Source of the DNA: Trileptium ribeirensis
Taxonomy: Eukaryota; Nematoda; Enoplea; Enoplida; Thoracostomopsidae
Length of the DNA: 64,000 nt
Reading direction: 5' to 3'
Assembly (NCBI GenBank): GCA_030248225.1
Contig: JASANE010012757.1
Coordinates: 44,479-108,478 of the forward strand
The position numbers and the translations under genes are program-made. Below the pieces are notes generated by a model that worked only from the letters and a program-made list of their open reading frames with translations, ran no database searches and was not told the origin of the DNA. Below, one piece after another: positions 24,160-36,765 of this stretch (its first letter is position 1; every line of letters begins with the position of its first letter).

Positions 24160-24849
24160 TAAATCTGCAATGAATAGTCATCTTTGTTTTAATCTGCCTC
24201 TAGTAATACTATATCAGCTATCCGTAATGCTGGATCTATTACAGAGTTTGTGTTTTGAAGGACACAGCATGTAGCAGTCTTGTCCACCGCAGCCATTGTT
24301 AGGTTATTACTGAAATAGTGTTTCGGATGTCTTAACTGCAATTTCAATACTATTCTATCTGGCGCCGAAGACATCACCATCTTTTTATGCGCTGTTATAA
24401 ACTGTTAAGAAAGCACGAATTAAATACAAAAAGTGTTGTAACCCTTATGATGAAACATAAGACGATGATACAAAAATAAAGACCCTTGCTGTCTCCAGTG
24501 CCAGCAGACACAGATTCTCGATTGCATGATACCATAAACACCGTAACGATAAGTTGATGGTGTCACATATGCTATCTATTTTATTATGCAGCACAAGTAA
24601 GTATGTGCGGTCTGTATACCGTTGAATTGTATGGTGTATACTGTTCACAAGCTCAGTCTGTGATAATGTAAGCGATGCATAAGTGTCCAATTTCTATAAA
24701 TGTATCAGCTAACCAATATTTAAAAGCTAATATCAAAGGTTTTAGCGTAGCATCTATACTATACGTTATTCAATTTGCTAAAAGAACAGTATTAGCAAAG
24801 GAATATCGTTTATAAGCACGGTATTTACAATCGGAAGTTTAAATAGTTT

Positions 24850-25063
24850 ATGAATACTAAAAACAACGACATTACAGCCAGTACTGAGGACGGAATAAAA
24901 TCTGTCTTGAATCAAAGCCAGCGTATAATGCAAACTGTCATTAGAGAAGCGAAACATGATAAAAATGTGATTTTTGTATCCTTAAACTCTTATAAAACGT
25001 TGTTGACGCGGATTACTGAAATAAGAAACAAATTCTGTGTTAAAATCATTGACTGTATTTCAG
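24850..25063 (+). other. Open frame running into the first EGF exon
   Basis: From ATG 24850 a frame without stops continues straight into the EGF-like exon. The 71 residues are helical-looking and polar, with a segment RIMQTVIREAKHDKNVIF. An acceptor at 25062-25063 suggests this is intron, yet 71 stop-free codons in such AT-rich DNA are unexpected. A transcript could read through as one exon, or a separate upstream exon could begin after the ATTACAG at about 24873-24879. I cannot decide from sequence. Confidence 0.3.
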
Positions 25064-25192
25064 ATAATTATCAACGATGTACTGGAGTAGAGTCAGATGA
25101 CATGTGCAAAAATGGCGGAACATGCTATGAATCAGATCACGACAGATACTGTGAATGTCCGCCCGGATATAAAGGATACGAATGCGAACAAA
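25064..25192 (+). CDS. EGF-like domain exon 1
   Basis: A 129-base exon: acceptor TATTTCAG ending at 25063, donor GTTAGG at 25193, phase 1 at both ends. It encodes a complete six-cysteine EGF-like module containing CKNGGTCYE and CECPPGYKGYEC, with the usual C1-C3, C2-C4, C5-C6 spacing. There is no clear calcium-binding D..E or hydroxylation consensus. The symmetric phase 1-1 exon is the standard shuffling unit of extracellular mosaic proteins and matches the phase of the CTLD exons upstream, so it could be spliced to them. It may instead belong to a separate gene. Confidence 0.75.
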
Positions 25193-26348
25193 GTTAGGAT
25201 TTATAACTTTAACGCGCGATTGCTATTTCACCTTTGAACAAATTAGTTGGGTTTATAGCATAGGAGTGACTTACAGTGAGATACTACACAAAATATTTAG
25301 TTATAAATAGCTATATCAATTCGAGTCAAATGACAAATGATACAAGTAAAGAGGCCATTTTAAAGCTCTTTAGCGCCTGTATTTATTAAACCTTTTGTTC
25401 ATGGGATGCGATTTTAGTAAATACTTTTGGTAAACTGTAATATGTATATACCGTCCCTGCCAGTAAGTGAGCATGACCGTAAAATTAGAATATGAATAAA
25501 ATTGTAACAACACATTTGGTTAAAGTCATTTGGTATGCATTTTTGAAGCTATTGAAGAGGTTTCATAAAACTAAGGTAAAAATATTTTAATTTGTATAAT
25601 GACAATGCCAACTCAATCCGATCTACGATTACTATGACTCGAAGACCCAAATTTTCTTTCGCTCAGTTCTTACAAGGTTTTTCTTTACTATTTAACCCTT
25701 CGCAACCAAAACAAAGACTATTAAAGTTAAACGACAAGTATGACCTTCAGCGATGAATTATATATGTAAATTTCTGTTTCATAACTGCAAAGCTATTCAC
25801 TGTCGCATTTCAAGAATTAATTATAGAGCCAATATTTATTTTTTACATTTCAAAATTATACCAAAATTTCAATAAATGAAAATTTAAAACAGAAATTGTG
25901 ATTCAAGCATTTGCTAGCAGAAATTACGGACAAACTTTTCGAATCATACCAAAAATATGCATAATTAACATTTGGCATGCCATAACTTACGCACTGATGT
26001 AACGGGCATGGAATCATCTACAGTGGAGTACGACTGGAATGACAGCATCTACGCAGCGATACAACTGACATTCCTCTATAACAAATTGATATGACGCAAT
26101 TTACAAAGTAACTGAGAATACTAATCATGCTGTTATCATTATTTTAAACTTTGACTGTTAGCATCACCGTTTAGGTGTACTAAAATGTCATCCATTCTTG
26201 CCAACAAAATTGATAAATTTAAGAAATCTTTTAATTTAGTTGTGTTTCGCAAGCTAAAACAGAATTTGTTGCGGAATATAGGTGCCGTAAAATTGTTAGC
26301 ATAGCGTGTAAATCTACAAGTTTAACGTGCACAAAATACGTGTCTCAT
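25193..26348. other. Intron or intergenic, nothing supported
   Basis: AT-rich, no exon or repeat recognised. Confidence 0.4.
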
Positions 26349-26415
26349 GCGGTCTAATGGTTTAGTGCTTGTTGCGGCTAACTAGGAATTCTAAGTTAAA
26401 TTCTTGGATCGGTCA
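26349..26415 (+). repeat. tRNA-like SINE head or tRNA relic
   Basis: GCGGTCTAATGGTTTAGTGC resembles an A box and GTTAAATTCTTGGATC a degenerate B box at tRNA-like spacing, but no good cloverleaf can be drawn. It resembles the better conserved elements at 40611-40745 and 49100-49236. Confidence 0.4.
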
Positions 26416-29071
26416 TAACTATTTCGTTTTGCTCGAAAATAAAACTAATCAGTGTTGCAATATTACTTAAAAAACCATAGATTTATAATTTTATACACTT
26501 GAATACAGTTTTAATTTGTTTACCATTCATCATTACTAGAAACGGAAATTTATAGCTTAATAATCCGTATAAGCTTTCACTGTGACAGTATTACTACTGC
26601 AGTGTAAAATTATCAACCCAAATGCTTAAATTTTTTATATGTAAGTAGTGTTGCTACATAATAAACCGGTTTTATTTGAGAAAATTTGGTGCACTGTTTT
26701 TAGAACGCGCAATACATAATATAAAATTATCGTGTCTTATGAATAACATGCAACAGTGAATAAAACCATATACCAAACATAAATATATCCCTGTATTTTC
26801 GTATGGTATGATATACATGATGTTTGCGATTTCCATAACCAGATTTTTCTTTCCCAAACATGTAGTACACATTTACATATATTTCCGTTGGTAATGACAC
26901 ATGTTGCAAAGTTGTGTAAAAGGGCTGTGACACATTTCTCTTTGGGAATGTCAAAAAAGGGCAAGCTGTTTCCAAAATCTTCCCAGAAATTTACTTTTCC
27001 ACTGAGAAGCATGTTCCAACATTTTTTGTACAGAACTCACTTCATAGTAACGGCACATTTTCTACGCATATTTGGTATTGCCGAGCAAACGCATAAAAAT
27101 TAGATATTTAGTATTGTCCCATTATTTTTCACAAAGTTTTGCACTGTTGTCTTAATTTTAGAAAAATATAAGCTACTCAAAATCAGAAATGACAATGAAA
27201 GCTTAGAGCTAGTCAGCTGAAATTTGCCGAAATCAATCAAAACTAAACCTTACTATTGTTGAATATAAAATTAATTATAGTAATAATACAATACAAAACA
27301 AACAAAACTAACAAATGAAGAAAAACATAATCAGAGGTTTGGGCATCAAATTTATATGTAAACAAACTAAAAAAAGCGTCAGCAAGGTAAGTGTACTTGA
27401 AAAAGATTTAATTTGTATTATTTTGTGGTGTTTTTACTAATTTTTACCTTAGAAAGGCTGGGCGTTTCTGCTTAGCTTAAAGTTTAAAATTGCATGTTAA
27501 AACTGCTTTTGCTACATGCAACGCACAGTAGTAGCTATTGCGTTTAGCGGTAATGGAAAACATTTTCAAAACACATTTGTACAAACGTATCACGGTATAT
27601 GTAAATGATATTTGCCAGTTTACATGCTATTGTTATCACAGCCGTCAGGCTGTGACATTGATTTCACCTTTTGTCAGAGTGTGCATTACAGCATTGTTGC
27701 ACTGCACTGCACGTATCTGTTATAGTCAAAGCCTTTGCAGATCCGACCGCTGGAGTCTGCATGCCAGGCAAAAATGGCATGCAGTAAACGTCTCGGATTT
27801 GTTGACTACAATTGAGATGAAAACATTTAGGAATTTAGAATTGATGACATCGAAAATTATATTATCAACTTTACCAGGTCTGAATTCATTCTTGCTATTT
27901 CATAGACAGCATATTCGAAAACGCTGAAGTCAAATAATTTGACATGTTTCAAAAACCATATATTATGCTGAACCGTCGTAAAGTTTATATTTAAATAACT
28001 ATATGTAGTCCAGGCGCATAAATTCTATTGTTAATAGCAATATGACTGCTGTGACATTCTTCTTTTAAGAAGAAAACTTTTTTGTTTTCAAACGAAGGTT
28101 CTTGACACATAGTATGTGTTTCCGACAGGGTAGCTTGTTGGTATTATGTTTACACTTATAATGCAATAGACAATGCAATTTGAATATGGGACAAAAGTTT
28201 GGAAGACACAACGAAAGTTGGGCTTAAAGGCGGAATGACAAAATTAGGAAAATGGGGGCAGCACGAAAGTCGGGGGACAGGATAAAAGTTCGAAACTCCC
28301 CATCCCCGAAAAGCGGAGCTTATGACGCAAAAATGGACCGCATCATCCTGCGGCGTATAAACATATGTGGCATGAGTGTCACACTCTTCGTCAAATGATA
28401 GAGAAGTCAAACAGAATCGAGTGCCTAAATAATCATATTATTATGCGAGGAACCCAGTTTCATTTCATATAATCCGTCATTTTTATTCACAATATCGCTA
28501 AAAGGTTAAATTTTTACAAACCTTTTGCCAATTTTACCTAACTAGTTTATGCTAGGTTTCATCAATTTGGCTTAATTTGTGCCAATCTCTAGCAGATTTC
28601 CCTCGATCTTTGATCGTTTTCCACAAACTTTTCAGCTCGCCTGTGGGAAGCGGCGAAAGAGGGCTAGGCGTGGCCAGTGATTGGCAATGGTGCGAGACTC
28701 AGGGCTAGATGTGGCTGAAATGGGGATCTGAAGGAAGTAACACCTTTAAACCCATATTGGCACTTATCGTTTACCAGAAACGCAACTTGATGCAGCACGT
28801 CGTACAGGACACACCACATAAAAGTTTTCTGCACATACGTTCACGATCATACCACAGCTTATTATAGTTCAGCAAAGAATACCGGGTAAACAAAAAAGAA
28901 ATCTCGTTACAGAGACGATGTTGTATATGGTATTTCAATATATGCGTTTAGAACTAACTATACATGACTACAATACTGCGCAAAGATCTAGTAAATACTA
29001 CGTTAGCTCAGTTTATAAAAAATTATATTTTGGTTGAATCAAATTATAGTTTTAAATTACTGTTGTAACAG
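26416..29071. other. Intron or intergenic, one long unidentified frame
   Basis: No recognised exon. A 129-codon plus-strand frame (27538-27927) covers a locally Cys-rich stretch, but its cysteine spacing matches no module I know and splice sites are poor. A patch at 28170-28330 is G/A-rich. Confidence 0.35.
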
Positions 29072-29170
29072 AAATATGTGAGCCGGACATATGTCGGAGT
29101 TTTGGAAATTGTGACATCGACTATGACAGAAACGCATGTCTCTGCCCAGATGGACAGGTGACACCTTGCT
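29072..29170 (+). CDS. EGF-like domain exon 2
   Basis: A 99-base exon bounded by the acceptor TGTAACAG (ending 29071) and a consensus donor GTAAGT at 29171, phase 1 on both sides. It encodes a compact EGF-like module: CEPDICRSFGNC, a DIDYDRNA linker, then CLCPDGQVTPC, giving six cysteines with EGF spacing. No stop-bounded frame of useful length marks it; recognition rests on the cysteine pattern plus the phase and splice sites matching the other extracellular exons. It lies 3.9 kb after the first EGF exon and may be the next exon of the same gene. Confidence 0.7.
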
Positions 29171-29351
29171 GTAAGTTGCTTCGTTAATCAAAAATTTCCA
29201 AAACTAACCCTATTTTATGCCTTCATATCTTGTTTGTTTGGTACCAGTAACATATTATTAACATCAAATAAGTCCTCCAAAAATATGTCATATATCTTCT
29301 AGAATTTTTTAAAAATAAAATATTTTGTAAATCGGCTATTTTTAGGTCTTA

Positions 29352-29859
29352 TGCGGCGTTAACGTCATAATGTCCCAGCTGTTTGGTACTTTTGACCCCC
29401 TGTTGTCGTGACCCTACCATATAGACATTCAAGGTGACACCCATACTGTAAATCAGTGGCCGAGGGTGTACGACACACCCCTAGCTTCTACATTTTTTCT
29501 TGACAGTGTTGTACAAGCCCTTAGATACCAATTTGGCGCGAACTAACTGTAACGGACACCATCCGTAGCTAATGCGGTTTATTAGTCAACTGTCCTGTGT
29601 AGTTTTTTCTAAATTCTCGATATTTGTATCTAGCCCATATGAACATTGGTCAGATAAATCCGAACACTGTCAATGAAACTGCCAGAAGACACGGTGTGCC
29701 TGACACCGTCGAGATGAGGTACTACGCGTAACTAGCTACCTTTAAAAAATTATTAAAAACACGGGATGTCTAAGACACCCTGTTGTCAACAGTGTGCCTG
29801 ACACTGTGTGGTGTACATAGCTTACAAAAGTTTGGTGACATTATAACGTGAACGCCGTA
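29352..29859. mobile_element. MITE family 2, full-length copy
   Basis: Starts TGCGGCGTTAACGTCATAAT and ends ATTATAACGTGAACGCCGTA, flanked by TTA on both sides, consistent with a TTA target-site duplication. It lies just downstream of the second EGF exon, probably in an intron. Confidence 0.75.
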
Positions 29860-30920
29860 TTACTGTTTAGCATTGCGCCATTGCTTGCAAACTGTTTTTA
29901 AAGTGCATGTGGAAGTTATGAAAGACAAATAGCTTGCATTGCAATCATACATGTTATAATAATGACTTGATACTTGTTTACATAATATATTGTAAAGAAT
30001 TTCAGACATTTTTTACCGGTGTACAGTCATGATCATCATGTGTAGATGTATATATGAAAGAAAGCAAACGTTATAATATAAAATAATTTTACTATGTACA
30101 TCTTTAACAAAATGCAGTATTACAAACTTGAATCTGATTTACAAATTACTCTTTTTTATTCCGTATTCCCTTGATAATAGCGTCAGTACACTTTCGCAGT
30201 TGATCTGAAGGCTTTTTTTCGTGTCCTCCTACAGCACCCGATTTACACAGTTAGCGAAAGACTACAACATCTAAACAGACTAAATGCATATTGCAATCAA
30301 TGGTAAGTTGCATACTGCTCCAAACAATCTAAACTGGGGCTTCTAAGCTGATGTGCTGCTACCTGTTTGTAGCCAATGATTATGTTAAGATGTTGGTTAT
30401 TTCCAACTACCGTTGGGCGTTTATATTCGAGGAAAACTCATGATATTATTTCGACGCAAAGATATAGTTCTCTAGTTGTGCCATATATTACTTTTGGCTA
30501 TGTCCAAGCTGAAGTTTGCCACACCTGGTGTCCAAAACAATGTCTGCTCATCTTTCTGTCATAGCTTTGTGGCTACGAGTATAATGGTATTTTGTTACCA
30601 GGAATGAACAATATGTTTCCTGGTTTTGTTTGCTGTTTTCTTTTTGTTTCTCCTTTTTTCAATTATCACTGAGTAGTTGGAAATTCGCCAATCTAGGCGC
30701 TTAGTCTATATTCTGTCGAGACTAAATATATTCAAGATACGACCATGACATAATTTTTTAAAGTGGCAGATCACGTTTTGGTTTGCAGAATTTTTTTACT
30801 GACAAGGGACGGTATTGTTTAGATTTGTTAGAGTGTAAACTTTATTTGCTTGAAATATATTCTTTATATTGTTGAGCGTTGAACGTAATTTGCCAATTCT
30901 AGATAATATTTCTTCCAATT
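29860..30920. other. Non-coding, no supported gene
   Basis: AT-rich, no recognised exon, repeat partner or RNA gene. Confidence 0.4.
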
Positions 30921-31372
30921 ATTCTCGAGTCTTGCGTTAGAATGCTCGAGTTTTACATTAAAATGCTCGAATCTTGCGTTAGAATGCTCGAGTCTTGCGT
31001 TAGAATACTAGATTCATGCGTTAGAATGCTCGAGTCTTTGCGTTAGAATGATCGAGTCGCGTTTAGAATGCCCGAGCCTTGCGTTAGAATGCTTGAGTCT
31101 TGCGTTAGAAATTTTGAGTTATGCTTAAAAATGTTCGAGTCTTGCGTTATAATGGTACAGTCTTATGTTAGATGCTCGAGTCTTGCGTTAGAATGCTCGA
31201 GTTTTTAGTTAGAATGCTGGAGTCTTTCGTAAGAATGCTTGAGTCTTGCGTTAGAACGCTCGAGTCTTGTGTTAGAATGCTCGAGTCTTTCGTTAAAATG
31301 CTCGAATTTTCCGTTACAATGCCCGAGTCTTGCGTTATAATGCTCGAGTTTTATGTTAGAATTATTGCCCGC
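30921..31372 (+). repeat. 21-base minisatellite, array 1
   Basis: About 21 imperfect copies of a 21-base unit, GCTCGAGTCTTGCGTTAGAAT, each centred on the palindrome CTCGAG. Because 21 is a multiple of three, the array reads as heptapeptide repeats (MLESCVR and variants) from about 31172, and stop codons interrupt the earlier part. One-base indels and unrelated flanks argue for non-coding satellite DNA. Confidence 0.9.
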
Positions 31373-32609
31373 GTGAGTCCTACCTAAGACTAAAGGTTAC
31401 TCAATTTGGGTACAGTCTGACAAAAGCCAATTTACAACATTAAGCTCTATTGCTTCTTTGCTTTATTTGTGGGGTTTATATGTTCGCAAGGCAGGTAATA
31501 AGTATTCCGTGTGTGATCTCGTTGTCGAGTGTATTATTGCCCGTAGTTTACTAAACCAAACCACCATGTAAACTATAAGCATATAGAACATACAAAACAG
31601 ATACTTACGTTATAACAAGATACACACGTAATTCTCTGATTGCACGATTTAAAGTGTACTTGGTACGCTAACTTGTTCACCGAGTGACGGAAAATGAATT
31701 GCCTAAGCTTAGCGCGCGTGAGCTTAAATAAACTTTTATCCCAGACAAGAAACCTAGAAGATTCCATAACCCCCGGTTTATACAGTCATGACCGAGAAAT
31801 TCTTGGAATTATGGAATTCTCTCTCAAACTTAAATTTTAATTTTAGCGTTAGAGAATAAGTTTTTACGAAATTCGCGGAATCCCTAACTCATAACAAATT
31901 TCGTGAAAATCCAACAGATACACTTACATTTCCGCTAATGTAAGTGTAATAGTTAAGGCACCCAGGGCTTACACTCAAATTCGATAAGTATCTAAACTAT
32001 AGCCCTGGCACACGATTTTTAAAATTTTGTATTATTTTAAACTCTCTTAAACTTAATAATTTTAAGAACCTATGGAATTCTTATGACCAAAATTGACCCA
32101 GGAAATGAGGTCCGCAACTTCTTAACGAGTGTGCCAATAGTGGCCAAGTTTGGTATGGATAATCTATGGCGTGTCCTACAGTATTTGGTGTCCTGATATG
32201 CCCAAACCATCCACCTGTCCAGTTTTGGGTTGAATTTTGAAGGATTATATTTTTTACATTAATATATTAGAAAAATTAAATTTTAACACAAACTGTTTTT
32301 TGTTCGATACACGTAATGCACATAATACAGATAATACGCACGGCATCGATACAACATATCATAGATTTCTTGAACATTCTATCTCACGTAAACAACATAA
32401 TAATACATATATAAACGTACGCCTATCCTGCTTACACATAGTATATGCACATTATTATTTATATCTCGCATCACGCTATCGCACATGTCAAATTCACAGC
32501 GTAAAAATAAACATAAGGGAAAAGATGACGCAATAACTAAAAGTTCCCAAGTAAACATGTACTAAAGTTATGGATAAAGCTCTGGATGAAGGGTTACAGG
32601 TTGTCACAG
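31373..32609. other. Unique spacer between two minisatellite arrays
   Basis: No gene seen in the 1.2 kb between the two related arrays. Confidence 0.45.
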
Positions 32610-32909
32610 AATGCTCGAGTCTTGCGTTAGAATGCTCGAGTCTTGTGTTAGAATGCTCGAGTCTTTCGTAAGAATGCTTGAGTCTTTCGTTAGAATGCTC
32701 GAGTCTTGCGTTAAAATGCTGGAGTCTTGCGTTAGAATGCTCGAGTCTTGCTTAAAAATGTTCGAATCTTGCGGTTTATTGGTCGAGTCTTGCGTAAGAA
32801 TGCTCGAGTGTTACGTTAGAATGGTCGAGTTATGTGTTAAAATGCTCGAGTCTTGCATTAGAATAGTCGAGTTTTGCGTTAGAATGCTTGTATCTTGCGT
32901 TAGAATGGT
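32610..32909 (+). repeat. 21-base minisatellite, array 2
   Basis: About 14 copies of the same 21-base unit in the same orientation as the array at 30921. The plus frame is open for the whole array as MLESCVR-type repeats, and the minus strand is also largely open. There is no upstream promoter or splice context. Confidence 0.9.
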
Positions 32910-35900
32910 ACCTATATAGTTCAGTTTATCGACGTTATCAAGAGCACTCATTTGAATGCGACGATAGGCGTTTTCCCAAAACAGAATATATTGTATTTGG
33001 AGCAGTATTGATTGTAACATCTAACTGATTGATTGATTGGTTGATAGATTGATTGCAGTATCAATTCGGCCGATTATGCCCAGTAGCTTTTTAAGTGTCT
33101 GCGATAATACCTAAGTTACCCGCCTATGCTCCATTAGGTAAGCTTTTTCATCACTGACAACCCCAGCCACTAATAATGATACCTGGCTACATTATACGGT
33201 CTTTAAGGTATTTAATATATTGTGGATATAAGGTTCTTCAACCTTGCCACAAACTAGAGTATACAGGTGTAGGTCAGGGAACTTTGTCTTTAACATTGTC
33301 AATGCAAAATCACAGTTGAAACAGACGGTATTAGCTTTGTTAGAACACCGTCATCTGTTTACGTGTTGTAATGTATTTGGCGATATGCGGAACCGAGGAT
33401 CGTTTTGAAGACAATAGTAGCGGCGACGGTTCGCTATGTATAGTGGTGTCGAGATCCCAGAAATAGGTATAGAATATTTGTATAATCTACCATACAGTAG
33501 TGCTGGGCAACGGTCGGGTGTCGACTAAACAGCCGTCAAGCGGCGGAGGATGGGTAGCAGCTAGCCGACGGCAAAAGACCAGCCGACGGCCCACGAAATA
33601 ACCCTCGGCTCTCGAAGAACAAACACTATCTGGAACTGCAAGCGGGTGGAATACCGTTCTTGTGTAAAATCTAAACCGTATCGTTTGAAATAGCTGCCAA
33701 CAATTGCTATGAGAAGCTTGAACGCAAAGTTAAGAAATGAAATGTCACGATAACTGGAATTCATGAATCAGCCTCCTTTTTGCAAAAGAAATTTTCGCTC
33801 GTCATCGCTGATTAGTTCATCACTCTAAACAGATGGACCCCGGAGCGTCGGCAGTGAGGTGGGAACAAGAAGATTGTAACAATTTGCTGGGATTGAGTTA
33901 TTTCCAGCTGAACTACTATTTTGATAGCTTTGATGTCTTATGACGCTTCATTCAGTTTTAGCAGGTTTAAGACTACTTAAATGGTAACTCCTCTTTGTAA
34001 AAATAATGCGCCGAAACTAATAATGTTTTACGAAGTTCTGAGGCCATCTCTGATGATACTGGTGTAGCTCTTTGTTTGCCAAGATATTATCAACCTAGTT
34101 ATTGACAACACTATGCTGATAGTGCTTAAGATTTGTAACCACTTTAAAGTAAATTAAATCTCAGGTGAGTTGGTAAAGGCGCCGATAATCATTTTGACGT
34201 GCAGTAATCTTTATTCCTCTGTAAGTTCCCTCAAGCAAGAACCCTTTTATCTGCTTTAATGTTACTCTAGAGAGATTTCTTAAAGGTTTGCCACGACGGA
34301 TGTTGGTATTACTATCATTACTGAGTTGCGCATTAACTGTGCTATTTCTTAACCAATGCACAAGTTTGTGTCGGTTTCGGAACAGAAAGCAAAAATTTCG
34401 GGGCTACTGACTATGGAGGATCACGACTACAGTAAAGCTATTCTGTAATTAATTTGAAATGACCAGTCTCAAGTTTCAACTTCAAAATCTTACTCTCAAC
34501 ACTTCTGCTATCCCTCATTTTCTTTATTATACGAAATAACTTCTGGTAAGAGCTTTTACATATCCAATGGCTGCTTTTTCAGCTAGCGTGCGCATAGGTC
34601 ATCCTGTTCGGTGCCCCCTGAAAAAGACATTCTTCACCTTGGTAACCCTAAGACGAGCACTGTGGCTTGTGGGATGATAGCGTACTGCAAAAGGATCATA
34701 TATAAATATTCATATGATTATATAACAGATATGTGTAATATATATTCAAGCCTATCCGGGTATTTAAATGACACCCTTGTTTGTTGTGGCCATTGTTTTA
34801 GTTGCTCCAAGTTAAACATCGAAAGTTTAAAATTGTCTGAAACTGTAAAATGTACCGGGATATATTTTAGATATAATATTCTTACCGGTGTTGTTCCTGT
34901 TCTTATTTATACCTCCACGACACATCCGCGCATATAGCATGACCTAAGCAGTCAGCAAACAACGATGAGGACAGATTCTAACCGAATTTGTTCACAACTT
35001 GATCAAAATCTTTGGGCTTAGATTTTAGGAGTTATATATAATGGTGACGAGGACCGGATTCTTAGTTTTGAAATTAAAATTTCTCTGAAAGACAATATAT
35101 TGTATAAGATGTGAAAATTTTACGCTTGAATTGTGTTTAGTGTAGAACAGAAAACGATTTCGAATGATCGAAAAATACCACTTATTTGTGTTTCTTACAA
35201 TATTTGTTTATATATCCCAAGTGAAGCTATCGCTTGTGTAAGATATTAACATCAATATTAGAAAAATGAAACTCATTACAAAATTTCAAATAATGAAGCG
35301 GTCACGCGACAGGGAAAACGAACCATCATATTGATACTGGAATTAAAATTTAACAAGTAGACGTAGAAGTTATGTTGATATCATTTTGTTGGCAGATATT
35401 AAATTATGTGCTCTAGCTATAGTTGTTGACTAAAGCCTAGAATTTAAACAGTCGATTACTTTCACGCGCATCCGCGCTTGTCGGTAACTACATTGTTCAT
35501 AACCACCATGCATGCTGAAAGCCAGAGATCCTAGGCAATGTAGCCGGTTTCCTTGAGTGTGGAGACCTTCGTCCTCTCAGGAGAATTCCCGATCGGCCGA
35601 CGGGTGGTGCGGCGCCTTTGGAGCTGCTACAAGCACCGCCTACGACCATATATTACAAACTCCTAGGTTTGTATAGAGGGATTATGGCAGATTAAGTTTT
35701 GTGCAAAACAAGTTATTTACATTGAAAAGAGACGAACGAATTGCATGAATATAACTCTATAATCCTACTCAACGTATGTCAGATTACTGTCGGGGACAAA
35801 AAATCGATACCGCTTCTAGATAATACGAATCGTCTTGCTTTCAAAAGCAGCCTGTAGAGAAACATATAGACACATATCACAAATGTAATTAAATATCAGG

Positions 35901-36489
35901 AACAAGGACTAACTATTCAATGCAGATGGCTAAATTAACAGTATGAGTCTAAGTAATTGCGCAAGCTGTGCTGTTCGCACCTTATTGGATAGCTTAGACT
36001 TTTCTTGAGCTTAATTAAGAACTGCAAGTCACCCGTATATTCAGACACAAATGTGTTTCAACTTTGAACTTATCAAGCAACTCCGCTCAGCGTTACTTTA
36101 CCAAAACACTATCAGATATAATAGTAATTCATACCCGGCACAATCAAACTTGATGAGCAAATTACAACTTTGCAAGATGGACAATAGAGAATTGCAAACC
36201 AACCTTATTTCTTTGTTGTATTATTTTATTAAGAACATCATCACGCAGCTAGTTTAAATAGTGACAACAAACGTACTAAGTGTGTTCTTTTACGATATTG
36301 CAGATACTACAAAATGCGTTCCGAAAAGGTTCAATTTTGCATGTTATGCAAGAATCTCATTAATGTGCGCGCGGTTAATAGTGGTAATATTGAGAATATG
36401 GGTGCAACTATTGCACGAAAAATGTAGTCACCTAGTTAGCGGCTATATCTTCAATAAGTTCGTACTAGTAGTCACCAAATCTACATTGA
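32910..36489. other. Mostly non-coding, no supported gene
   Basis: Contains a short (GATT)n tract at 33028-33055, a GC-rich patch at 33500-33600 and another at 35560-35640. Minus-strand frames at 33561-33764 and 34161-34361 and plus-strand frames at 34611-34937 and 36051-36257 have no recognised motif or splice support. Confidence 0.4.
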
Positions 36490-36765
36490 AAATGTAATGG
36501 CAACACCTTTACGTTAACATAATGCGTTAAATGGTAGCTGCCATATCAAAATTTCGTATGTACATTGAAATATGCGAATTGTAGATATGGTAGGTACTAT
36601 TGCAAGAACTATATAAATATAGTTGCTATCATGACTCACGAAATATAGATTTGGTTGCTACCATTGCACGTACTATGTTTACATATTGAAACGTAAATAT
36701 GGTTACCGTAACTAATCTTAAGTATGGTAACTCATTGTCCACATTTTGCATGCAATGATTGCAAA
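36490..36765. repeat. Degenerate 50-70-base repeats
   Basis: Variants of ATATGGTTGCTACCATTGCA followed by ACTAT recur four or five times at irregular intervals (GGTAGCTGCCATA, GGTAGGTACTATTGCA, GTTGCTATCATG, GTTGCTACCATTGCACG, GTTACCGTAAC). Many are short palindromes around GGTA/TACC. Confidence 0.5.

Noticed and set aside
27538..27927. 129-codon Cys-containing frame as a gene
   Set aside because: Cysteine spacing matches no module, frame switches would be needed to keep a pattern, and splice sites are weak.
32610..32909. Repeat array as a CRISPR
   Set aside because: Units are contiguous 21-base repeats without spacers, in a eukaryotic context.
33496..33530. hAT-like terminal motif CAGTAGTGCTGGGCAACGG
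   Set aside because: No inverted partner end, no 8-base duplication and no transposase frame found nearby.
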